Position numbers and translations under genes: made by a program
The notes under the pieces: model-generated
Seen by the model: the letters and a program-made list of their open reading frames with translations, nothing else
The model's database searches: none
What the model was told of the DNA's origin: nothing
Shown here: positions 24,923 through 33,022 of the stretch, in pieces
How the letters are laid out: each line of letters begins with the position of its first letter
How positions within the stretch are numbered: position 1 is the stretch's first letter
NCBI RefSeq assembly: GCF_002954405.1
Contig: NZ_MQWC01000004.1
Location: 3,700,613 to 3,764,612 of the forward strand
Source of the DNA: Salinibacter sp. 10B
GTDB lineage: Bacteria; Bacteroidota; Rhodothermia; Rhodothermales; Salinibacteraceae
Direction of reading: 5' to 3'
DNA length: 64,000 nt

Positions 24923-27900
24923 ATGAGGCGCTTTCGCTTCCTGCTTGGATCTGTTTTTCTTCTGGGAGTTGTGACCGTCATTGGGGTCCTCGCCCCGGAT
25001 TCTGCTTATGGGCAGTCCGACGACGAACATGTCGTCTACCAGCCGACGCATTTCGATGATCTAGAGTATCGAATGATTGGTCCGTATCGGGGAGGGCGTG
25101 TGACGGCCGTGACCGGGATTGCCGATCAGCCGTCGACCTACTTTATGGGCACCACCGGTGGGGGCGTGTGGAAGACGACCAACGATGGGCAGGACTGGCA
25201 CAACATCTCCGACGGAGAGTTCGACGTGGCCTCGATCGGAGGCATAGACGTGGCCAACTCCGATCCCAACGTCATCTACGTGGGCACTGGGTCGGCCTGC
25301 ATGCGCGGAAATATCCAGACGGGACGCGGCGTTTACAAGTCGACCGACGGCGGCAATTCCTGGTCGTTCATGGGCCTGCCAGACGCGGGCCTCATCGGCA
25401 AGGTGGCGGTGCACCCGAAGGATGCCGACGTGGCATACGTGGCAGCGGTCGGGCACCCCTTCGGGGACAACGAGCAGCGCGGCGTCTTTCGCACTACGGA
25501 CGGGGGAGAGAACTGGGAAAAAGTCCTCTACATTTCCGACTCGACGGGAGTTGTTGATCTTGCCCTCAACCCGAACAATCCACGCGAGATTTACGCCGGG
25601 GCGTGGTCCGGTCAGCGCACGCCGTGGACGATGGTCAGCGGGTCAAAGGAGGGGGGCATTTACAAGAGCACTGACGGGGGCGACAACTGGACGGAGCTGA
25701 CGAACGGCCTGCCACAAGGGGTGGTCGGGAAAACGTCGGTCACCGTCTCCCCGGCACAGTCGAGTCGGGTGTGGGCCCTCATCGAAGCGCCGGAGCCGAA
25801 GGGCGGGCTCTACCGATCGGACGACCACGGCGAGACGTGGACGCAGGTGAACGACAACCGGCAGCACCTACAGCGCGCGTGGTACTACACTCACATTTAC
25901 GCCCATCCCACCGATCCGAACACGGTCTACTCGCTCAACACCCGCTTCTACGAGTCCACCGACGGGGGCGAAACGTTCGATTCGTACGGCGTGCCGCATG
26001 GGGACGAGCACGACCTCTGGATCAATCCGAAGCACCCGGAGCACATGGTGCTTGGCAACGATGGTGGCGCACAGGTGACCGTGGATGGCGCGGAAACGTG
26101 GTCTACGATGTACAACCAGCCCACCGCCGAAATCTACAGCGTGACGGTCGACGACGCGTTTCCGTATCACGTCTATGGTCCGCAGCAGGACAATTCCACG
26201 ATCCGCCTGCCTGCCTGGGGAGAGGGGAGCATCCATCCGAAGCGCAACTGGCGATCCGTGGGGGGATGTGAGACGGGTCCTGTGGCCCTGCACCCCGATC
26301 GGCCCTGGCTTCTCTACAGCGGGTGTTACGGGGGACATCTGTCGCGGGTGAACAGGCGCACGGAGCAGACGCGCAACGTGATGGTGTACCCGCAGCTCCA
26401 GCTGGGGCAGGCCCCGCGCACCCTCCGCGAGCGATTTCAGTGGAACGCCCCGATCGAAATCTCGCCCCACGATCCGGACGTCGTGTATCACGCGTCCCAC
26501 CGCGTCTGGCGGTCTACCGACCGGGGCATGTCGTGGAGTCGCATTTCGGGCGATCTGACGACCGACACGGACGCGCACCAGGACTTTGCTGGGGAGCCGA
26601 TTACGAAGGACAACACGGGGGTGGAGGTCTTCAACACCATCTTTTCGCTGCAGGTGAGTCCGCACGCCGCCGAAACCCTGTGGGCTGGGACCGACGACGG
26701 GCGCGTTTGGCTCTCACGGGACAAGGGGGGGAACTGGAACGAGATTACTCCCGACAATCTGCCCCAGTACGGCACGGTGCAGCGCATCGAGATCTCGCCG
26801 CACGATCCGGGGACGGCCTACATCGCGGTGCACCGCTACCGGCTCGACGACTGGCAGCCTTACGTTTTTCGGACCACGAACTACGGCGAGTCGTGGACGC
26901 GTATCGCAACCGGCAATCGCGGCCTTCCCGCCGACTCGCCGGTGTGGGTGGTGCGCGAGGATCCAGAGCGCGAGGGCCTGCTGTACGCTGGCACCGAGTT
27001 CGGCCTCTACGTTTCCTTCAACGACGGTCAGGACTGGCAGTCGCTGCAACAGAATCTGCCGGTGAGCCGCGTGCCCGACCTGAAGGTCAAGGACAATGAC
27101 CTCGTCGTGGCCACGCACGGCCGTTCCTTTTGGATTCTCGACGATCTTGAGCCCCTTCGTCAGCTGGCCGACCGGGCGGCCGACGCCGAGATGCACTTGT
27201 ATTCGCCTCCGGCGGCGCATCTCGTGTCGCCTGCGGGCGCCGACGAGCCCGACCCGGAGGACCGGGAGCCGGCCGGAAAGCCGGGCGGGGCGACGCTCGA
27301 TTACACCTTCGCCGAAACGCCGGACACCACCGTTACGCTCGATGTGCTCGACTCGGCCGGAAATGTGGTACGGCACTTTACCAGCGACTCCGCCGCGGCT
27401 GAAGAGTCCGACCACCGGATTCTCCCCGCTGAGGAGGGCCATAATCGGGTGCAGTGGTCCCTCCGAACGAATGGGGTAGAGGACGTAGACGACGCCATCG
27501 TATGGGGGTACACCGGCGGGCCCAAGGTGCCGCCCGGCACGTACACGGCACGTCTTGCACGGGCCGCCGGCGACACGCTCACCCAGTCGTTCGAGGTGCG
27601 CATGGATCCGCGTCTGAACGACGTGACCCGCGCCGACCTGCAGGCGCAGTACGACCTGGCCACGGAGATCCGGGATTCGACGACGGCCGTGTACGACGCC
27701 ATTCGGACGATCCGGTCGGTTCGTGAGCAGGTTCGCTCGGTGGCCGAACATGCGAACGACGCTGGTCATGAGGGCCTCACGGCTCAGGCCGACTCGATCA
27801 CACAGGAACTGACCTCGATCGAGCAGACGCTCATGCAGACGCGGAATGAGAGCCATCAGGATCCGCTCAACTTCCCGCCGCAGCTCGACAACCAATACGC

Positions 27901-28093
27901 CTACCTGTACGGCTTCGTGGTCGGGCCGGACGGGCCGCCGACCGAGAGTGCGCGCGAGCGGTTCCGAGACCTCAATGAGCAGTGGCGGACGCTTCGGGAC
28001 CGACTGCAGACGGTGCTCGATACCGAGGTCCCGCAGTTCAATGAGCAGGTGCGGGCACTCCAGTCCGATCCGGTATTCGTTCCGACGCGGTAA
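24923..28093 (+). CDS. Secreted VPS10/sortilin-like Asp-box (BNR) repeat protein
   Basis: 1056 residues with a signal peptide (MRRFRFLLGSVFLLGVVTVIGVLAPDSAYGQ). At least ten Asp-box motifs of the form (S/T)xDxGxxW/F occur between about residues 70 and 720 (KTTNDGQDW, KSTDGGNSW, RTTDGGENW, RSDDHGETW, LSRDKGGNW, RTTNYGESW and others), predicting one or two large beta-propellers like those of sortilins, sialidases and photosystem assembly factors. The last ~350 residues form a beta-sandwich-like part (ATLDYTFAETPDTTVTLDVLD) and a helical segment. Catalytic sialidase residues are not apparent. Databases usually call such proteins 'glycosyl hydrolase', which I would not assume. The ATG at 24923 opens the signal peptide. 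Confidence 0.82.
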   Translation: MRRFRFLLGSVFLLGVVTVIGVLAPDSAYGQSDDEHVVYQPTHFDDLEYRMIGPYRGGRVTAVTGIADQPSTYFMGTTGGGVWKTTNDGQDWHNISDGEFDVASIGGIDVANSDPNVIYVGTGSACMRGNIQTGRGVYKSTDGGNSWSFMGLPDAGLIGKVAVHPKDADVAYVAAVGHPFGDNEQRGVFRTTDGGENWEKVLYISDSTGVVDLALNPNNPREIYAGAWSGQRTPWTMVSGSKEGGIYKSTDGGDNWTELTNGLPQGVVGKTSVTVSPAQSSRVWALIEAPEPKGGLYRSDDHGETWTQVNDNRQHLQRAWYYTHIYAHPTDPNTVYSLNTRFYESTDGGETFDSYGVPHGDEHDLWINPKHPEHMVLGNDGGAQVTVDGAETWSTMYNQPTAEIYSVTVDDAFPYHVYGPQQDNSTIRLPAWGEGSIHPKRNWRSVGGCETGPVALHPDRPWLLYSGCYGGHLSRVNRRTEQTRNVMVYPQLQLGQAPRTLRERFQWNAPIEISPHDPDVVYHASHRVWRSTDRGMSWSRISGDLTTDTDAHQDFAGEPITKDNTGVEVFNTIFSLQVSPHAAETLWAGTDDGRVWLSRDKGGNWNEITPDNLPQYGTVQRIEISPHDPGTAYIAVHRYRLDDWQPYVFRTTNYGESWTRIATGNRGLPADSPVWVVREDPEREGLLYAGTEFGLYVSFNDGQDWQSLQQNLPVSRVPDLKVKDNDLVVATHGRSFWILDDLEPLRQLADRAADAEMHLYSPPAAHLVSPAGADEPDPEDREPAGKPGGATLDYTFAETPDTTVTLDVLDSAGNVVRHFTSDSAAAEESDHRILPAEEGHNRVQWSLRTNGVEDVDDAIVWGYTGGPKVPPGTYTARLARAAGDTLTQSFEVRMDPRLNDVTRADLQAQYDLATEIRDSTTAVYDAIRTIRSVREQVRSVAEHANDAGHEGLTAQADSITQELTSIEQTLMQTRNESHQDPLNFPPQLDNQYAYLYGFVVGPDGPPTESARERFRDLNEQWRTLRDRLQTVLDTEVPQFNEQVRALQSDPVFVPTR

Positions 28094-28177
28094 ACGGAAC
28101 TCGAGGTGCGGCGCAGCGACGTTCCCTGACCGACGTCGGTCCAGACATTCGTTATCAACCGCATCGAATGACGCTGT

Positions 28178-29101
28178 ATGCGGACCCATGTGATCGTCAA
28201 TCCGGCGGCTGGAAACGGTCGGGTGCGACGACTCTGGCCTCGGCTGGAGTCGCGGCTGCGGGAGGCCTCTGCGGACCTGTCGGTCGAATGGACCCCGGGA
28301 CCCGGGGCGGCGACGGAACTGGTTCGATCCGCCCTGCGCGACGGCGAGGAGCGGATCGTAGCGGTGGGAGGCGATGGGACACTCCATGAGGTCGTCAATG
28401 GCTTTTTTGCGGCGGACGGCGCCCCGCTCGCTCCCGCTGCCTGCCTCGTTCCGATTCCTTGTGGTACCGGCACTGATTTCCGCCGGGCCTTGAGCATCCC
28501 GACGGGTGTGGAGGCTGTGGAACTGCTTGAGAAGGGGCAGACGGAATGGATCGATCTCCTTCGGCTCCACTATACCGCGCCCGACGGGTCTCGCACTCAG
28601 CGCTACGCCCTCAACATCGCATCCTTCGGTCTCAGCAGCCGTGTGGTACGGGCCGTTGCCCGAAGCTGGAGCGCCCTGCCTGGATCGCTTCGCTATCCTG
28701 TGGCCCTCCTCCGCGCCCTCAGGGCGCACCGCTCGTGTCCCGTCGATCTTACGCTGGACGATACCCCGCTGGAGATATCGGGCATTCACCTCGTCGCGGT
28801 GGCCAACGGTCACGCGTTTGGGGGAGGCATCCAGATTGCGCCCAAAGCGCGATTCGACGACGGGGATCTCGACGTAACGATTCTTCGGGACGTTCCGGTG
28901 TGGACGCTTTTGCGCCGTATATACCGTTTCTATTCGGGGACGCATCTGACTCTGGAGGGGGTGACGGCAGCGCGAGGACAGCACTTTACGGCCCGTCCTC
29001 AAACTGACACGCCGGTGTGGCTGGAGGCCGACGGGGAGCTATTGGGGCAGCTGCCGGTGACAGTAGAAGTGGTGCCCGAGGCTCTTCAGATTCAGTTTTG
29101 A
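28178..29101 (+). CDS. Diacylglycerol kinase family lipid kinase
   Basis: 307 residues. HVIVNPAAGNGR and VAVGGDGTLHEVVNG (GGDGT at about 64-68) are the nucleotide-binding motifs of the DAGK/YegS/sphingosine kinase family; PCGTGTDFRRAL is the third conserved block. The C-terminal beta-sandwich includes ANGHAFGGGIQIAPKARFDDGDLDV. It phosphorylates a lipid (diacylglycerol or a related alcohol) at the inner membrane face, probably recycling lipid for phospholipid synthesis. It lies 84 bp after the VPS10-like gene in the same orientation. Confidence 0.92.
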   Translation: MRTHVIVNPAAGNGRVRRLWPRLESRLREASADLSVEWTPGPGAATELVRSALRDGEERIVAVGGDGTLHEVVNGFFAADGAPLAPAACLVPIPCGTGTDFRRALSIPTGVEAVELLEKGQTEWIDLLRLHYTAPDGSRTQRYALNIASFGLSSRVVRAVARSWSALPGSLRYPVALLRALRAHRSCPVDLTLDDTPLEISGIHLVAVANGHAFGGGIQIAPKARFDDGDLDVTILRDVPVWTLLRRIYRFYSGTHLTLEGVTAARGQHFTARPQTDTPVWLEADGELLGQLPVTVEVVPEALQIQF

Positions 29102-29168
29102 GAATGGGTTGTGCTATATGTCGATAACATGTGCATCTTCCTCCAACCGAGAAAAAATGGACACCACC

Positions 29169-29195
29169 GTCGCTCCAAGCTTGACTTGGAGCGAC
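29169..29195 (+). terminator. 11-bp hairpin after the lipid kinase gene
   Basis: GTCGCTCCAAG, five-base loop, CTTGGAGCGAC. It lies 67 bp beyond the lipid kinase stop, between convergent genes. A short T-run (TTTT) follows 9 bp later on the plus strand and a six-T run 11 bp later on the minus strand, so it could end transcripts from both sides, but neither is a classical intrinsic terminator. Confidence 0.4.
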
Positions 29196-29240
29196 GAAGG
29201 GGGCGTTTTCTTGGAAGGAGATTAGTTCTGAAGCACTGCA

Positions 29241-29276
29241 CATACTTTGCACCATAGCACAAGCCGTTCTGAGACG
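29241..29276. repeat. Dispersed 36-nt segment, copy 1
   Basis: Identical at 29 of 36 positions to 50310-50345, including the run CGTTCTGAGA and GCACAAG. Both copies are intergenic. Nature unknown; possibly remains of the same mobile or regulatory element. Confidence 0.35.
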
Positions 29277-29457
29277 CTGTTTGGCAGACGTGTTGTCCCT
29301 CCGAGCTCATGGCGTGCCAAATGGGGGCTGTATCCGCCTGGTAGTTCCTACAGCAGACCTCCGTCCAGCACTCTCTTGCAACGCGTTGGCCGCTGTGTCT
29401 CTGTGTTTACCTCGATTCCCCAATCACTTCTGAAGGCGCCTTGCATGAGTGAGGAGA

Positions 29458-30237
29458 TCAGTCCACCGTTTGTGGATTTACAGCGTACGTAATCACCGGC
29501 TGCCGGACCCCCTTTACCGGCTCGGGCGGTTGCTCCGTAAGCGCGATCGACGGATCAAGGTCGTCCTTCACGGCATCCGTGATCAGAATGTCGGCCCCGT
29601 GTCGGCGTGTGAGTTCCTCCACGCGAGAGGCGAGATTTACATGCCGTCCCACGACGGTAAACTCCTTCACCTCGAAGCTCCCCACGATGCCGGCCACCAC
29701 GGGGCCGCGGTGGATCCCGATGCTCAGCGAAAGGTCCGGAAGGTCGGGGGCATCGAGGGCCTCGTTGAGGGCGCGAACCTGCCGCTGCATCTTGAGGGCG
29801 GCCTTCACGGCGTCGGTGGACTGCCACGGATTGTGGTGCAACGCGCCGAACAAGACCAGCAGCCCGTCGCCGATGAACTTCGAGATGAACCCGCTGTGCT
29901 CGTCGACCGCCCGGTCCATGCGCTGAAAGTACTTGTTCAGCAGGCGCACGAGATCGTCTGCCTCCAGTTGCTCGCTGATGGCTGTAAAACCGCGGAGGTC
30001 GGCGAAGAGGATCGTGACCTCCCGCGTCTCGGCAATGTCGAGGGAGCGCTTTTCCAGGATGTCGTCCACCACCCGGGCGGGGGCGAACCGGTTGAAGGTG
30101 CGCTGGAGTTGTTCGAGCTCTCGGTTTGCCTCAGAGAGGCGCCGGCGGAGGGTGCGGGTGCGCCGGTAGTAGAACCAGGCGCCGATGGTTGCGCTCACCG
30201 CGATGGCGAGCATAGGAAGAACGATTTCAAGAGCCAT
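29458..30237 (-). CDS. Class III adenylate/guanylate cyclase, membrane-anchored
   Basis: 259 residues. One N-terminal membrane helix (about 4-24) is followed by a short coiled-coil (RRRLSEANRELEQLQRTF) and a class III cyclase domain. The two metal-binding aspartates are present (D80 in FADLRGF, D124 in IGDGLLVLFG), as is Lys120 in the position that selects adenine, and the NLASR motif with the transition-state Asn and Arg. It should therefore be active and make cAMP. There is no extracellular sensor domain, so input must come through the helix or partners. A CRP-type receptor is not in the window. Confidence 0.88.
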   Translation of the reverse strand: MALEIVLPMLAIAVSATIGAWFYYRRTRTLRRRLSEANRELEQLQRTFNRFAPARVVDDILEKRSLDIAETREVTILFADLRGFTAISEQLEADDLVRLLNKYFQRMDRAVDEHSGFISKFIGDGLLVLFGALHHNPWQSTDAVKAALKMQRQVRALNEALDAPDLPDLSLSIGIHRGPVVAGIVGSFEVKEFTVVGRHVNLASRVEELTRRHGADILITDAVKDDLDPSIALTEQPPEPVKGVRQPVITYAVNPQTVD

Positions 30238-30362
30238 CTACGCGTCAAGGGGCGCCAGTGTGCAGAAACGAGAGGACAGTCGACTGCTCAGGGGCTGCAA
30301 TGACGTTGGCCCGAGACCGATCCCGGGCCTGATAGTGCACCTGTGGGCAGGAACGAGGAGCG

Positions 30363-31484
30363 TCAACTCGTCTCGTCGAGCGCAAACAGCGTTTCAAGAC
30401 GAGCCACGGCATTCGCCAAGCTGACGGAAGCAACGGCTTCCAGGGTGCCCTCCCGTTCGAGCCCATCGGTACACTCATAGGCCACGCGTTTGATTGGGCC
30501 GAAGTCGTATCGGATGGAGGCCCGGGCAAAGCGCAAAAGCGGTTCGGTCTCGGCGGAGACGGCGTTGCCGCTCAGGTGGTCGATTGCGGTTTCAAACGCC
30601 TCCGGAGAGACCGAATAGCGAGCCTGGAGGTGGTTGCGCAGGTGGGCTTTCAGGGAGGAGGCCGACAAGCCGTGGGCGACGACCGCCAGCATCAAAAGCT
30701 TCGTTCGCACTGAGAGCGGCCGGGGTTCGGCCAACCACTGGTGCACAAGGCGTTGGAGGAGAGTCCCCACGGGGGTATCCTGAAGTGTGCGGAGCCAGGG
30801 GGCAAGCAGACCGTCGGGTTCTTGCGGAGAGATTCCATTTTGCTCCGTACCCCAGCGTTGAGACAAGCGCAACAGAGGCATCGCCACGGCGCGCCATGGT
30901 CGGAGATACCAGTAGTCGGCGAGGTCTTCGAAGGTGCTTACCGGAATTGACAGCGTCGTTCCAATACGGTTGGCCGCAAGATTGAGCACACTGATGCCGG
31001 CCATTTCGCGAATGGCCTTGTCCGATTGTCCGAGGGCCCGCAGTCGGTCAATGGCGGCCGGCACTTCGGTGCAACGCGAGAGTCGGACCGCCAGCCGCAG
31101 TCCCCACTCTTGGGCTTCATCGAAGTTGCGGGCAGCAAAATGGGTTTCCAGGTCCTGAAGGTCTCTCGGCGAGTAGCTGTATAGACGCAGGAGGGTGCGA
31201 AAGGTGCTGTAGCAGAACCGGCACGAATTATCGCGGGCGATAATGAAAGAGAGGGAGGCAGCGATGTCCTTGTCAATCGCCGAAAGCGTTGGGGTGGAAA
31301 GAAAGAGGAAGGGGCGGTACAGCCAGGGATGCGAGGCGACGTAGGGCACGGCGCCAGACACCATGCCCAGGCGGCGTCGAAACTGCTGTTCAATCTCGGG
31401 GGCCGACTGGGGCTCCACAAGCGGCGTGCCCCACTCTTCTTCGGTAGGGGGACGCGGGTCGTCGAATGTGACGTCGTTGGGCAT
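30363..31484 (-). CDS. Carboxymuconolactone decarboxylase/AhpD-like protein, probable tandem domains
   Basis: 373 residues. The first half contains SLSFIIARDNSCRFCYSTFRTLLRLY, the helix with the CxxC pair of the AhpD/CMD peroxidase-like family. A second, weaker helical domain follows (VRTKLLMLAVVAHGLSASSL at about 260-280; ECTDGLEREGTLEAVASVSLANAVARL at the end) with the CMD-like layout but no CxxC. Family members reduce peroxides or alkylhydroperoxidase partners via the cysteine pair. No alkyl hydroperoxide reductase gene is adjacent. The product is probably cytoplasmic; no signal peptide is seen. Confidence 0.7.
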   Translation of the reverse strand: MPNDVTFDDPRPPTEEEWGTPLVEPQSAPEIEQQFRRRLGMVSGAVPYVASHPWLYRPFLFLSTPTLSAIDKDIAASLSFIIARDNSCRFCYSTFRTLLRLYSYSPRDLQDLETHFAARNFDEAQEWGLRLAVRLSRCTEVPAAIDRLRALGQSDKAIREMAGISVLNLAANRIGTTLSIPVSTFEDLADYWYLRPWRAVAMPLLRLSQRWGTEQNGISPQEPDGLLAPWLRTLQDTPVGTLLQRLVHQWLAEPRPLSVRTKLLMLAVVAHGLSASSLKAHLRNHLQARYSVSPEAFETAIDHLSGNAVSAETEPLLRFARASIRYDFGPIKRVAYECTDGLEREGTLEAVASVSLANAVARLETLFALDETS

Positions 31485-31642
31485 GGGGCGAGGGGAAGTT
31501 CGTCGGCAAATGACGGGAAGTCAGCAGGTCCACTCCGGTTCCTTCGGCGAAAGTGGAGACATGAAAGACGGGACCTTTGGGGGTTTCGTTCTGTTGTTGC
31601 AATCACGTTGCCAACCTAATGAGTGTTCGCGCAAATTTTGCT

Positions 31643-31975
31643 ATGGCGACTCCTCAATTGGATGACGATGGAAGCGTTGTAACCCTTGATTTGCATGGGG
31701 CTACGGTCGACGAGGCGATTGATATGACGTACCGTACGCTCCGCTTGGCGAAGGAGCGGGGGCGCTCTCGGCTCAAACTCATTCACGGATCCTCTACAAC
31801 CGTGAACCGGCATAGCCGCACCATCAAGAGCGCCCTCCACGACCTGCTAGACCGGGGCAAGCTTGGGGCCCACGCGACGAACGTGATTCGTTCTCAGAAT
31901 ACGCTTGTTCTGGCCCTTGACCTGACGGCCTCCACGGACAATACCCTCATTCGGTTGCGAGATGTACAGCCGTAG
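31643..31975 (+). CDS. Smr domain protein
   Basis: 110 residues. VVTLDLHGATVDEAIDMTYRTLRLAKERGRSRLKLIHGSST is the Smr (MutS2 C-terminal-like) signature: the DLHG motif and a LIHG.G-like loop. Stand-alone Smr proteins bind or cut nucleic acids, including RNA in stalled-ribosome rescue. The usual HGxGxG loop is altered to HGSSTT, so nuclease activity is uncertain. The start is placed at ATG 31643; an in-frame ATG at 31619 would add eight residues. Confidence 0.75.
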   Translation: MATPQLDDDGSVVTLDLHGATVDEAIDMTYRTLRLAKERGRSRLKLIHGSSTTVNRHSRTIKSALHDLLDRGKLGAHATNVIRSQNTLVLALDLTASTDNTLIRLRDVQP

Positions 31976-31988
31976 GCGGGATCTACGC

Positions 31989-32151
31989 TTAGAGACTGTT
32001 TTGATTTTTTGATCGGGTTGAGAATCGACGAGAAATTTCGCAGGGGGGATGGACGTCCGTTGCTCAGGCGGTGCCCCCGTTGGATCGAGACGGTCTGCAG
32101 TCGTCGGGCTCTGCCTGAACTGCCATCGTGTGAAATCGAAACAGTCTCTTA
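31989..32151. mobile_element. MITE-like element with terminal inverted repeats and TTA target duplication
   Basis: The element proper is 31992-32148 (157 bp). Its ends are GAGACTGTTTTGATTT and, in inverted form, AAATCGAAACAGTCTC: 15 of 16 bases match. It is flanked by TTA on both sides (31989-31991 and 32149-32151), a direct target duplication inside CTTA/TTAG. GAGACTGTTT-type ends and a TNA duplication are known for IS5-family elements. The interior codes for nothing, so it must have been moved by a transposase from elsewhere. Confidence 0.7.
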
Positions 32152-32301
32152 GGATCGACCTGCTCTGCTCCGTAGGCGCACCGGCAGTGGCGCTCGCCGG
32201 TGTATCTTTTCCGATAGATCGGCAATCTTTTCGTGGGGCGGTGGGTAATAATGGACGTTCTTGTCCCCGGGTTCATTGTACACAATCGCTTTTCTATACA
32301 T

Positions 32302-32994
32302 ATGGCTCCTCGTATTGGCATCACAACTTCGTACGATGAGGGCACGCAGAGCCTGGACCGACGCTACATCACAGCGGTGGAGCGCGCGGGGGGGCAGCCC
32401 CTTCCCCTTCCGATGGGGGAGGCAGAGACCTCCTATGCTGGGCTTGTTGAGGTGCTCAATGGACTCGTAGTGATTGGCGGGCCGGCTGTCACGGAAGGTC
32501 TCGTTGGCACTCTCCCCGATGAGTTGGGCACGCTGGGGTCGGTGCGGGCGGAGTCCGATCGAGAATGGATTGAGCGGGCCTGGGCGGCCGATGTGCCGAT
32601 TCTGGGCATCTGCTACGGGATGCAGCGCCTCAACGCCCTGGCGGGGGGAACCATCTATGGAGACGTAGAACGTGAACAGGAGGGGGCGCAGACCCACAGC
32701 CAGAAGCGTGGCGCTACGACGCACCCCGTCGATATACAGTCGGACCGGCTGCGCGAGTACTTGGGCACCGATACGGTGACCGTCAACACGCGACACCTGC
32801 AGGCCATTGCCGACGTCGGGGCCGGGTTCTCGGTTGCAGCCACAGCACCAGATGGGGTGATCGAGGCCATCGAGCATGAAAGCGGCAAGATTTTTGGCGT
32901 ACAGTTCCATCCTGAGCGCATGGGCGAGGCCATGCAGCCGCTCTTTCAGTGGCTCGTTGCCGAGGCAGTCCCCTCTTCCACTGCTCCTGCATGA
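32302..32994 (+). CDS. Class I glutamine amidotransferase-like gamma-glutamyl hydrolase (PuuD family)
   Basis: 230 residues. The catalytic Cys about 104 sits in the nucleophile elbow PILGICYGMQRLN, and the His/Glu pair in GVQFHPERM. N-terminal PRIGITTSYDEG and INALAGGTIYGDV-type residues (LNALAGGTIY) match the peptidase C26/PuuD group, which hydrolyses gamma-glutamyl-GABA or similar conjugates in the cytoplasm. The start is the ATG directly before APRIGITTS. The gene begins 150 bp after the MITE; the next gene starts 28 bp after its stop and is probably co-transcribed. Confidence 0.85.
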   Translation: MAPRIGITTSYDEGTQSLDRRYITAVERAGGQPLPLPMGEAETSYAGLVEVLNGLVVIGGPAVTEGLVGTLPDELGTLGSVRAESDREWIERAWAADVPILGICYGMQRLNALAGGTIYGDVEREQEGAQTHSQKRGATTHPVDIQSDRLREYLGTDTVTVNTRHLQAIADVGAGFSVAATAPDGVIEAIEHESGKIFGVQFHPERMGEAMQPLFQWLVAEAVPSSTAPA

Positions 32995-33022
32995 CACCTT
33001 TTCGGTATTCTCTCTGGATCCC

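Larger units (their letters stand above)
29102..29457. other. Intergenic region between convergent genes
   Basis: 356 bp. It contains a hairpin at 29169-29195 and a 36-nt segment (29241-29276) that recurs at 50310-50345. No convincing gene. Confidence 0.45.
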
